NCBI RefSeq assembly: GCF_020520425.1
Contig: NC_079487.1
Location: 131,338,385 to 131,402,384 of the forward strand
Direction of reading: 5' to 3'
From: Spinacia oleracea
Taxonomy: Eukaryota; Streptophyta; Magnoliopsida; Caryophyllales; Amaranthaceae
Length of the DNA: 64,000 bases
In this document: piece after piece, positions 12,501 to 23,006 of the stretch
Layout: each line of letters starts with the position of its first letter
Position numbering within the stretch: the first letter of the stretch is position 1
Notes under the pieces: generated by a model
What the model was told of the DNA's origin: nothing
What the model saw: the letters and a program-made list of their open reading frames with translations, nothing else
Database searches by the model: none
Position numbers and translations under genes: made by a program

Positions 12501-13406
12501 TATTGGACAGGGCCTTTATTGGACAGGGTCATTATAGGGTCAAACTTATACTACAATTATTTTGAAAATTAAAATAGTAATGATACAAAAAATTAAGTGT
12601 ATAGCTTCGTATTTACTTGTACTTGCACATGGCTCTTTTGTTTTTCATTTTTCATTGCTCGTTTATTGACCCGCCCACTAATGACCCGCTATTGACCCGC
12701 AACCCGCTTTTGACCCGCCCATTATCGACCCGCTAAAAATGACCCTTTCAATACCCGACCCTATTTTGACCCGCACCGACCCTGACCCGCCCCGCCCGAT
12801 AACCAGGTCTATTACCAACATGTCCATATAAACCAAATTTGGGTAGTTTTCTGTTTTTGGTCAAGGTGAAGTGTAAATATGGCGATGGACTTTTATCCCG
12901 TGTTAGTTGCCTAACTGTTAGGCAATTGGCTTGGTTCTTTTGTTTTTACAGTTATGCTACAAACTGAGGCTATGTTGTTAGCCGACCCCAAAACATTTTG
13001 GGACTAAGGCTTTGTTCTTGTTGTTGCTACAAACTGAAACTAAAGTACTAAGGTTGTACTGCTGTCAAACAAATTGGAGCTCCAGTATCTCATTGCCTCG
13101 ATTGATACATTCGTCTGCTTGTTTCAGGACAAGGATGAGGGTCGAGAAAGTCTTGGCAAAGGAATACCCATCGTGTCTTTCTCTATTGGTGACACTGCAG
13201 AGTTTCTATACGGTGATCAGGTAGATGTTGAAAAGGCAAATAAGATCAATTTAGAGTCTGGAGATGTTCTAGTTTTCGGAGGTAAGTCAAGACATATTTT
13301 CCATGGAGTTTCTAGGATTCTAAAAGACACTGCCCCTGCATCTCTGCTCCAAGAAACAAACTTCCGCCCTGGTCGTCTGAATCTAACTTTCAGACAGAAT
13401 CTTTGA
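9431..13406 (+). CDS. AlkB-homologue 2-oxoglutarate/Fe(II) dioxygenase (ALKBH1-like)
   Basis: Four exons, all phase 0, give 510 residues: 9431-9574, 10367-11131, 11644-11988, 13128-13406. The AlkB-type catalytic fold is in the last 200 residues. Iron ligands are H417 and D419 (LGLHQDKDE, with an intron falling between Q418 and D419) and H477 (RHIFHG). The 2-oxoglutarate-binding RxNxTxR motif is R501, N503, T505 and R507. This family oxidatively removes methyl groups from nucleic acids; the subgroup looks like plant ALKBH1, but the exact substrate cannot be read from sequence. The N-terminus has RG/QG repeats (residues 9-30), and exon 2 encodes a disordered region with a 48-residue internal duplication. 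The ATG at 9431 was chosen because it begins the RG-rich tract; the frame stays open upstream to 9248, which I treat as leader. Confidence 0.88.
9456..9523 (+). repeat. Hexanucleotide repeat coding RG and QG dipeptides
   Basis: Repeated aggtag/aggtca hexamers within exon 1 of the AlkB gene encode alternating Arg-Gly then Gln-Gly pairs, like RGG-type RNA-binding tails. Confidence 0.85.
12421..12810. mobile_element. MITE in intron 3 of the AlkB gene
   Basis: The inverted ends ACCTGGTTATTGGACAGGG and (complement of the right end) ACCTGGTTATCGGGCGGGG bound about 390 bp. The left half holds repeated 'ttattggacagggc' words and the right half repeated 'gacccgc' words, so the element carries short clustered repeats at both ends. 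Confidence 0.55.
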
Positions 13407-14145
13407 TCCACCATCTTCTTCTCTTTCTCTTTTGGACTTCGGGGTCTGAGGCTCTCATTAAATATTTTAGTGGGCCAATTTTTTTTGGATGGTAGTGGAA
13501 GGGGATCTAGCTTGGTTATGACTTGTTTTGTATGGAAGAACATATGTAAAGAAATAGTTTTAATTCCTGGTAATGATCTGTTTGTCCTTGTTTTGCCTTT
13601 TCATCTTTCTATTTGTTTACAGTATTACTCATTGGGCTGTTGTCCTATGCTTGTATATTCCAGTAAAAGAATCAGGGAAGATTAAAAGCTCAATCGATTA
13701 TTGTTCCCTACAGAAGCAGGGAAGAAATCTCATGGTTTGAATTCTTCTTCAATAAATGAAGTATTGTTCACCAGACATGTATACAGAACGCCAAAACAAA
13801 GGTAAAGTATTTTATTATTCCTCTGCTGTTGTATTTTATGCTTAGGATCCTGCTATATTCCGGTATATGCATATCTGATAAGAGTTTTGTTGATATTGTT
13901 CCCTAATAAAAAACTACCTTTGGTGCCGAAAGAGAATATGAGTCATAAAGAATATTTAGAACAATAAGAAGGTACTATATATTCATATCCCAAAAGACTG
14001 AGATTTTGATTGCAATCACTTTTTTCTTAATTATGTTTTTCATATTACAAGTGTTAATATACATATAGAAGAGGGTGTTGAAATGACCAACAAAAGACGA
14101 TGCTTTGCATTATTTCTTTATAAATCAGCCCCAAAACATAATATT
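13407..14145. other. 3' region of the AlkB gene and intergenic DNA
   Basis: No further coding. An AATAAA near 13751 is a candidate polyadenylation signal for the AlkB transcript. The rest is AT-rich. Confidence 0.4.
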
Positions 14146-14333
14146 GAAAGTTTCTTGATTTCCTTCCTCATTGTTCGAATACCTCGAAATTTATCATTAA
14201 AGTCATCTACACTCCACAAAATATACTTCATTTTCATCTATTTTAAATGTGAAAATTTTGCTGCTCAATCTGGTATCTACCCTGAAACCTCTAGCCATTG
14301 TCACAGACTTCCGCCTTAGAGAAGTTGTTAATG
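14146..14333 (+). pseudogene. N-terminal fragment of a berberine-bridge-enzyme-like gene
   Basis: About 190 bases are closely similar in DNA to codons 26-82 of the BBE-like gene at 15312: 'tttcttgatt.ccttcc', 'aaagtcatctacactccaca' and 'cctagccattgtcacag' all recur in order. Small insertions, deletions and stops break the frame, and nothing homologous follows. It is a truncated duplicate lying 1 kb upstream of the longer copy. Confidence 0.75.
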
Positions 14334-15311
14334 TTTGATATATGCATAATATTTTCACTTTTAGCTCGTTGGATACATAATCTTTGCAATTATTCTCTTC
14401 ACTTCTAAGATTTCATGATGCCAATCCTTGAATCAACTTGGCATTAGAGAGGCTTTTTTGAATCCACTCAGATACTCTCAACTCTGTACTACTTAAAAGT
14501 AACAATACTCTTGTAGATGTCGTGTGACTTTTTCTATTAATGAATTACTTTTACTATCAAAAAGAAAGTAACAATCTCTTCAATTCTCCATCCCAGTATA
14601 GATGTCACATTAACCATTCATATATATTAAGCTATGAATATGACTATTAATTTGAGAGGGAGGGAGTAGTAACTAATACAACACATTTAAGGTTCTTGTG
14701 CAAACTGACTTTTACTTATTGAAACTAATATTAATCTATAAGCTATAAGAACTTATTTTCTCCGATTCTCTGGTGTTTTTATTGTATGAGATCACTGATT
14801 TTTTTTTACTGATTCTTCTTTTTACTGATTAGAACTTATTTGTACTAAAATACGCTGTAAATTTTTTATGGACAGTGATCTGAACAGTGCCCTTAAGGAG
14901 TTATCAAATATAGGAGAAAAGAATGGCTAATTGATTACAATATTAAAATTTTTATATTGATATCTTTGCAATAATTATTGCATTAAAATGGTGATATGGA
15001 AAAGGAAGGGATGTGTAAAACTTATAACAACACATTAAATAGTAGTAAAAGTAAATTAATGTGTTGTGTTTGAAACGGATGATTTTTTATTTTTGATGAT
15101 GGAAAATACCATTTTTTATATTTGAAATGGAAACACACATTTTATTAAAATGCAATAAAAGCAGATTGTAGAGTAAAACATAAAATTGATGATATATTTC
15201 CTTAATTATCAGGATTTATGATGCTTAATATGTGATTGCATTCATTCTTATGGATTCTTTTTTCATATATAAGAGGATGTTCAAGAAAGAAATTATTAAA
15301 CCAAAAAAAAG
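14334..15311. other. Intergenic and promoter region of the BBE-like gene
   Basis: AT-rich DNA without coding potential. The last part contains the core promoter described separately. Confidence 0.4.
15266..15272 (+). promoter_or_regulatory. Candidate TATA box of the BBE-like gene
   Basis: TATATAA lies 40 bases before the start codon at 15312. This leaves a very short leader of roughly 10-15 bases if transcription starts 30 bases downstream, so the true start may use a further upstream element. Confidence 0.4.
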
Positions 15312-16885
15312 ATGATGCCCCAAATTTTGATGCTAATTTTCGTTCTTATACAAATAGATGCATCAGTTTCAGAAATTAATAGCGAAAACTTTCTTGATTG
15401 CCTTCCCCAGCATTCTAATACCTCAAATTTGATCACTGATGTCATCTACACTCCACAAAATGCTTCATTTTCATCCATTTTGAATGCAAATGTTAGAAAT
15501 TTACGGTTCAACATGTCATCTACCCCAAAACCCCTAGCTATTGTCACAGCCCTAGAAAAGTCTCATGTCCAAGCAACTATTTTGTGTGCTAAGGCTCATG
15601 GTCTAGAAATGAGGATCCGAAGTGGTGGCCATGATTACGAGGGTCTCTCCTATGTATCCCCAAACCCATTTATAATACTCGACCTTTTCAACCTTCGATC
15701 AATCAATATTGATCTAGGAACCGACACTGCATGGGTCCAATCTGGGGCAACACTTGGTGAGCTTTACTATAGCATAGCGAATGTAAGCAATACACGTGCC
15801 TTCCCTGGAGGCGTGTGTCCGTCTGTTGGGGTAGGAGGTCATTTTACCGGAGGTGGTTATGGTAATATGCTTAGGAAATTCGGGTTGACAGTTGATAACA
15901 TCATTGATGCTGAAATTGTGGATGTTAATGGTGTGATTCTTAACCGGGAAACTATGGGAGAAGACCTATTTTGGGCTATTAGAGGTGGTGGTGCTGCTAG
16001 TTTTTGTGTTGTTTTAGCATGGAAGATTAGTTTAGTCCAAGTTCCTGAAACAGTAACCACCTTTCTTGTAAATAAGACCTTAGATGGTGGGGGGAACGCC
16101 ATTTTCGATCAATGGCAACATATTGCATACAATTTAGACCCTAACTTGTTCTTAAGAATAGAAGCTCATGTCCGGCCAAATGAAACCGAAAAGGGTAAAA
16201 AAAAATGGTGCAACTTCAGTTCATAGGAATGTACCTAGGACAGTCCAACACCCTTATTGAGCTGCTAAAAGAACATCTTCCTCTGTTAGGGTTGAAGAAA
16301 GATGAATGTAATGAACAGAGTTGGGTTGAATCAACTGTGTTTTTCTATGGTTTACCAATAAATACTTCCCTCGAGATTTTGCTTGATCGTTATCCACCTC
16401 TCGGTTTGTCATTTGATAAACACAAGTCAGATTATGTAAAAGAGCCGATCCCTAATACGGGATTAGATATATTATGGAAGAAGATGCTTGAAGTAGAGAA
16501 TGTAACCATGCAATTTAATCCATATGGTGGAAAAATGAGTGAAATTCCTGAGACTGCAACACCCTTCCCTCACAGGAAAGGGAACCTTTTCAAGATTCAA
16601 TACCTTTCTTATTGGAAAGAAAACTCGAGGGAGCTTACACAACGAAGTATTGAACAAACGAAAGAGGTTTACGAGTTGATGACTCCTTATGTATCTAAGA
16701 GTCCGAGGGAAGCCTTTCTGAATTACAGGGATATTGATATTGGAACCAATGCAAATAATAGCTTAGCTTTTGCTGTAAACTTTTTCAAAGGGAACGTCGA
16801 TCGGTTGTTGATGGTGAAGGCTAAGGTTGATCCCAGCAATTTCTTTAGGAATGAGCAAAGTATTCCTGTTTTGGTTAGAAACTAA
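15312..16885 (+). pseudogene. Berberine-bridge-enzyme-like FAD oxidase, single frameshift
   Basis: A single-exon gene, as usual for plant BBE-like proteins. The first part (15312-16226) has a hydrophobic signal peptide (residues 1-20) and the FAD-binding domain. The two residues that attach FAD covalently in this family are present: H107 in RSGGHDYEG and C169 in GGVCPSVGVGGH, 62 residues apart. The second part (16203-16885) carries the substrate domain and the expected ending NYRDIDIG, FFKGNVDRLL and VDPSNFFRNEQSIP. The two halves are in different frames at a run of nine A (16197-16205); one base is missing for continuity, and translation stops at 16226 after 304 residues. Members oxidise alcohols, carbohydrates or alkaloids in the secretory pathway or wall. 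It is otherwise full length (about 525 residues), so this is either a very recent pseudogene or a homopolymer error in the assembly. Confidence 0.8.
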
Positions 16886-17165
16886 CATACTGGTTATAAG
16901 CTTTAAAATCTATTTGTGCCACATTTTATGTTTGTATTTCATGGTTAGTTCACCATTTAGAGAGGGTGATTCCTACTTTTGGCCCCCTGTGAAATAATAT
17001 ACGAATAATGTCTTGTTTTATACCCCAGTTCTTGAAAAAGCTCTGTAAAATAACTCTTTATCAGAGTAGGTTAGATCAGAATATGTGGTTTATGTACCTG
17101 GCAATGTGCATCCTGTTTTTAAACGAACGTATTGTTCAAATCCAAAGAGCATATATTTTAAAAAC

Positions 17166-18640
17166 GTATTGTTCTTTCACTTTACATTCTTGGTCATTAC
17201 ATCTGAAAAAATTGTCGGGATCAACTTTAGCCTTGGTCATTAACATTTAACAACCTTGGCAAATTCCCCTTGAAGTACATAGAGCCAAATGTGGTGTTCC
17301 CATCCTTATTTGTACCAATATCAATGTCCCTATTGTTCAAAAAATGTTCCCTTGGATTCTTGGAAACATAAGGAGCTAACGTATCGTAAAGTTCTCTAGA
17401 CGCGTTTAGGTAACGATTAGCAATTTCCTCCCCGTCTTCATACCATATTGCATTGTACTGAATTTTGAATAAATATCCCGATCTATGAGGGAAGAGAGTT
17501 GCAAATTCAGGGATTTTGCTCATTTCTCCACCATAAGGATTAAATTGCATGAACATGACTTCTAACTCGATCATCTTCTTCCATATTGCTTCTAACCCTT
17601 CCTTTGGGATCAATTTTTGAACATAATCTGATCTGAACTTTGAGTGATATTGTTCAATTGGTGTCCTTTTGAGTAGGTCTTCAGTTGTGGCGCCTTTAGG
17701 GAAACTGTACCAATATAGGGTTGTTTCAATCCAAGGCATTTCAATGCAATCTTGTAAATGCAAACCTAATAAAGGAAACGATTTTCCAACGATTCGTTAG
17801 CCCTTCCGAGGTAAAGGGCAATGAAAGTGACCTTTACCGTCTTATTTCCCTCTCGACTCCCATTTACAACGCGAGGAATTGCCCTAATGAAGAGTTTAGG
17901 ATCAATTTTAACCCTTTGCCATTGATCAAAAATATTTGTTGCCTCTTCGTCTAGAGTTCTTCCAACGTTAAAGACCGTGACAATTTCCGGAACTTGTACT
18001 AGTTTGAGTTTCCATGAAAGCACAACACAAAAACTCGAGGCTCCACCGCCTCTGATGGCCCAGAAAAGGTCCTCCCCCATCGATTTCCTATCAAGTATAT
18101 CTCCATTAGCATCCACAACTTTAGCATCCATTACATTATCACTAGAAAGTCCGTATTTCGTATCAAATTACCATAACCACCTCCACTAATGTGCCCACCT
18201 AACCCAAGTGTTGTGCAAATCCCATCCGGGAAACGCGAGTGTGTTGCTCAAGTTTGCGATTTTATAGTAAAGCTCACCTGACTGTTGCCTTAGCTTCGGC
18301 CCATGCTGTCTCATTTGCAACGTCGATATCAATGGATCGAAGATTGAACATGTCTAACACGATAAAAGATTTAGGCGACGTGTATGACAAACCTTCATAA
18401 TCGTGACCCCCACTTCGTATCCTAACATTTAAGCCATGAGCCTTGGCACAAATAATAGGGCTTGGACATGAAATTCATCTAAGGGTGTCACAATGGCTAA
18501 AGGTGACACGTGAAATTCATCTAAGATTTGTTAAATCTTTCGTTTCGAATGTAAGATCGAAGAACATAAGACAAGGTTGCATTATGCAAAGTATATATTA
18601 TGTAGTTGTTTCGCATATATTTAGCCAACGAGTTAGCCGA
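17166..18640 (-). pseudogene. Second berberine-bridge-enzyme-like gene, inverted and multiply broken
   Basis: On the minus strand the family order is kept from IIYTLHNATL (about 18610) through [34 protein letters not shown] (18085), FMQFNPYGGEM, NNRDIDIG and VDPDNFFR (about 17190). The reading frame changes at several points: near 18275 (a TGA before the ELYYKIA block), near 18220, near 18155, near 17770 and near 17235. The signal peptide and first about 40 residues are not recognisable. It faces the copy at 15312 tail to tail. Clearly non-functional. Confidence 0.85.
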
Positions 18641-19951
18641 ATTGTTTTTCACCCCTTAACAAACAAAACTAATGGAAAATTTCTTCCCCTTAGTTTTGTA
18701 CCCATCTTGACAAATCTTAATGAAAAAGCCTTGTTTTTGGCAGCCAAACTTCAACAGTAATTACAGCACCTTTAGAACTGCTAAACAACAAACACAGATT
18801 TGGGTCAAACCCAACAAATACCCATAATCAAGCATTCAACCATCATTATCAAAAACCACCCATCTAATTTGCAAACATGTCAACAACTAAACAAACATTA
18901 TATTAGCTGTTAGTTTGTTACAATTCTCACCAAATATTATAATCTTATTATTCATGTTACATATATATACACACTTTTCATGCAATTAACTCTTCTAAAC
19001 CTAAAATCATCAAAAACTTGAAAAAATGACAAATCTCCTAAAAGAGGGTAACTTAGCCATGGTGGAGAAGCAGGGCACATGCTTCATACATGTAAATGTT
19101 TTTCAGACACTGCATTTTTATGTTGGTGTCTTGAGAATTACTTCCTCGGTCCGGAATTAAGTATACGATAAGTAAATCCGGATAAAGGTAGTATATACTA
19201 TATATGTAGGCTTGTGTCCTGCCTCACCATCTTGGTAACTTGCCCTGATGCAGATCGAAAGACGTCGTAATCAACAGTTCTGTACACATTTGAGGAAGTA
19301 TGTACGTACGAGGAATTGGTAATAATGTTTACACTGCATTTCATGAACGTGCTAAGCATTTTGGGTCATTAACTTTGATCAGCTGATTCCAGCATTATAA
19401 TACATTTATCCTGCTTGTTTTAGTTGACTAGTTGTACTATATTATGTTTATTTCAGGCTTAGTTATGAATTCTACTCTTATTTTCGTACGCAAATGCAGG
19501 GAAACATGTTTCGTTATGGCCTTGCAACATGTTTCAGTAAAAATCAGTTCTAATTAGTATAAATGATAATTGTAAATGACAGAAAAATTAGTAAATCAGG
19601 AAAGATCAGTTTCGATTAACAGAAGTCGATTTTAGTCAATAAAAAACCAGTAACAATCTATGTACTGAATCATATCACAACATTGGTGCTGAATCAGCTG
19701 CCGCGAAAATTAGTGGAAATGGAAATAGTAATGCAAGAGAACCTCAATGGGTCACCTTTGTATTCAGTAAGTAATTTACAGAATTTCCAGCATCAGAAAT
19801 TGTTCTTTTCTCAAGCTTAATCTATGTAATTCCCACCCCTTGGGATTGAACATATTAAATTTCAGCATAATTAAATTAATATCATAAATTAGAGAAATAA
19901 GAATAACCCAAAAAAACTAATTCAAATACAACTTTGGACTTGTATTTTCAG
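18641..19951. other. Intergenic, no gene seen
   Basis: AT-rich. Near 19143 there is 'cttcctcggtccggaattaagta', resembling one end of a Stowaway-like element, but no matching second end was found. Confidence 0.35.
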
Positions 19952-22900
19952 TCATTTACGATCTGATCTGTTCTCGAGAGCTGATGCAGCAGAGTCTATA
20001 TGAAGAAGCAAGCATGCGTAAACTTTCTTCTTAAGCTTATCAACTCTTTCTGAAATACCATCATCATTATTACTCGTACTTCCTTTTAATTTGTCTAACC
20101 ACTCATTAGCTTGCTTAAGTTGTGATAATGTCAATGCAATATGATTATCAGGTTCTAATGATCTCCTCCCAAAACTATCTTTAATGCATTTCTTCTTCTC
20201 CACTCGAAAACCACTATCTAGTGCTGCATCTAAGAACCTCAAAAACCATGATCGCGATTCTTTCAATAAAATTAGTCTGACCTCTTTTGTGTCATTCATT
20301 CCTTGGCCTTTATTAGACCATTCAAACTTATCAGCCATGCTTAGTTCTGATGCCGGCTTTAAGGATTTCGTGGTGTTCTTTCCATTTATGGAAAGTCGTG
20401 GTGGTGTTGTGTTAGGGTTATCGTTGCTTTGTGAGGATGAATTGTTGTGTAATATCAGGAGTTTTTCCTTTGAGGAGCTTTGTTGATCAATGACTTGGTG
20501 TAGCGCGAAGAACTTTGTAAGAGAGGCGTGAGGATTCGTGGGTGAAGCAGAGGAACACAGATCAGAAAACATGCTGAGTGAAACAGAATGTGTTTGTTAA
20601 TTAACAATATATATATATATAGGAGCTTAATTTAATACCAAATTAAGTTATGTTTGGAGATTACTATGAACAACTTACTCTATACACTTGACAAGAATTG
20701 CAGCTGTAGTTGCTTCTTTTTGAGCTTCTGCTGCAACTAAGGATGCTAAGTCTCTTCTCCTAAGCATTACCTGATAAAAATTATACAACCATAACAGAAT
20801 TTGAGAAACCTACTAAGTTAGGGAAGAAAAATACTCGAAATATTAAGGCTATGTTTGGCAAAACTAACTAAAATAGAGAGATAGAGTTAAAACTGGAAAG
20901 GTTGTTGCTGAAACTGATAAGGTTGTAGCTGAAACCGATAAGGTGCTGAATTAATAAGGTACCTGATTAGATAGATATGAGTTGTTTAAGGAGTTGGAAT
21001 TCATAAAATAATTGTTTTAAATAAAAAATTAAAGGTAAAATACATGAAAATTTAAGGACCTTAAATTGAAACGTTACTCAAAGTAATGTCTCAATTTAAG
21101 TCACTTTCAAGACCTAATATTTTATTTAAGGTGTTTGACAAACTGCTCTAATCATTTAAGATGACTTAAAATTTCAGCACTTTATCATTTAAGATGCCTG
21201 AAATGACGTGCCAAACACAGCCTAAAAATTGAGGAAATATTCGCCAAAAATGAGTACCTGTCCTGGCTTCAAAAGACTTGCAGGAAGAGAACTCCAGGGG
21301 ACTGTTTGCTGATCAGAAGTTTGAGTCTTGTCTTTAGCATTAGTCGAGTAATTTAAATCTATGTTTTCTTGTTTGGTAACGCTTTTTCTAGGTGCGGTCT
21401 TAAGAAAGGTTTCTCTAGTAGACTCAACCTTCACTTCAAGAGTATCTGGTCGTGTTCGGGTTGGAGTCATTGGACGAGAGCGGGAAGGAACTGTGGGGCG
21501 TTGACGGTTAGGTGTCGTAGGACGAACTCGAGAAGGAGTCACTGGACGACTGTTACAAGGAGTTGCAGGGAGACTCTGCCACTACAACCATTTAGTAATA
21601 TGTATATCAGCATAATAGTTGATTACAAGGTAAATGGATTTTTTTTGGTAGAAATGATCTTTTAAAGTTCAAAAATTATGACAAATGACCTATAAAACAT
21701 TGTTGTGAGATGGGACCTAAAATTGATTTTTGTTGTGAGATGGGAACTTTACCCATTTTCAATGATTGACTCCGATTTTCCGGCGTTGACTCGCGTGTGC
21801 CGTTCACGTGCTTGTTAAAAAATAATTTTAGATAAACCCTAACTTTCACAAAACTGAAACTGGACGAATTGATGCGAAAAAAAATTTGGGGTTTTTGATC
21901 TTACCTTGTTCGAATAGAAACGAATTTTTATGGGAAGCAACGGTTTCTTTTTAAGGTATCGTGCACGAATTGAAGGAATGGTCAAAGAAGATGAAGGAGG
22001 GAACAAAGCTTTGAGGAAGGAGAAAGCATAGATTTTTTTTTTTAGGTTAGTTAAAGGAGGGGAGGGAATTGGAGGGAAAATTGATGATTTTTTTTTATAT
22101 AAAATCATTTTGTAATAAGCACGTGAATGACACGCGCGAGTCAATGCCAGAAAATTTGGAGTCACCTATCGGAAAATGGGTAAAGGTCCATCTCACAACA
22201 AGAAAATCAATTTCAGATCTCATCTCAGGGCAATTTTTTTTATAAGGTTCATTTGTCACAATTTTTTGAAAAATTTCCAAATTATAATGAAGTTTAAAGT
22301 CTTAAAAAAAGACAGAGTATAAAATTGTGGAATATGACAGATTGAAAGTTGAAGTACATACCTGACCTTTAGGCTCTTGTAACTTAGATTTTAAGGCCAC
22401 AACCTTACCACCACCTCCAATGCTTTCAGCATCACTACTCTTCATACTGATAGAATCACTACTACTAATTCTATGATGAGTTGATGATAACACACCCTCC
22501 ATATAACGCGATGAAACAGACGACTTTTCTTCTTTTATTACAAGCTTATGTAATCTCGAACTCCTAACCTTCATCTCTGATGCCTTAGAACCGTTGCTGA
22601 TGTTACGAGCATCAACACGAACAGGACCTTCAGAAGGGTCTAAAATTTGCATCAAATCTTTAGGATTACCTATAAATGGGTTCCTACCAGGAAGGGGCCT
22701 AATTCCGACAACGGTAGGGACCGGAGTTCCGGCCTCTAAACGGTCAATATAGAAGAATTGGCCTAATTGTAGCTTATTATTGAGTATAAGCTCGATACCT
22801 TCCTTGTTTAAGGACACGTATGTGGAATGTGAAGAGTCGGAGACTTTGAGGAAGAAGCCGTGACCAGGCCATAACTCTCCTCCGCTTAAAGCTGGAACGA

Positions 22901-23006
22901 TGCTGATTACTTGTAGGAGGACTGATCGGTATTCCCCTCGGATTTTTGCTTTTGAATCTATGTTTTGGAGTAGTTTGAGTAGCACCCCTGGTATTAGGGA
23001 TGCCAT
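19952..23006 (-). CDS. DUF936 family protein
   Basis: Four exons joined in phase give 558 residues: 23006-22362, 21575-21258, 20770-20679, 20573-19952. The N-terminus [20 protein letters not shown] and the following block ([58 protein letters not shown]) are the signature of the plant DUF936 family. The middle has a basic, proline-rich repeat, RPxTPxR, at about residues 222-250. The C-terminal part holds a DUF936-type tail with [18 protein letters not shown] and a likely coiled coil ([18 protein letters not shown]). Function of the family is not settled. The ATG at 23006 is used because the family begins with MASL; the frame is open a little further upstream. Introns 1 and 2 each carry a MITE-like element. 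Confidence 0.88.
20847..21223. mobile_element. MITE in intron 2 of the DUF936 gene
   Basis: Ends GGCTATGTTTGGCA and TGCCAAACACAGCC are inverted with two mismatches and enclose about 375 bp of AT-rich DNA, as in hAT-type MITEs. It fills most of the intron. Confidence 0.6.
21650..22275. mobile_element. Long-inverted-repeat element in intron 1 of the DUF936 gene
   Basis: About 160 bases at each side are inverted, imperfect copies: left 'tgacaaatgacc', 'ttgttgtgagatggga' and 'gttgactcgcgtgtg'; right 'acacgcgcgagtcaa', 'ccatctcacaacaa' and 'ttcatttgtca'. Overall about 630 bp. Long ends and no coding capacity suggest a non-autonomous MULE, but no target duplication was seen. Confidence 0.6.

Noticed and set aside
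14083-14319. 78-codon open frame as a small gene
   Set aside because: Its DNA is homologous to the start of the BBE-like gene in another frame, so it is a pseudogene fragment.
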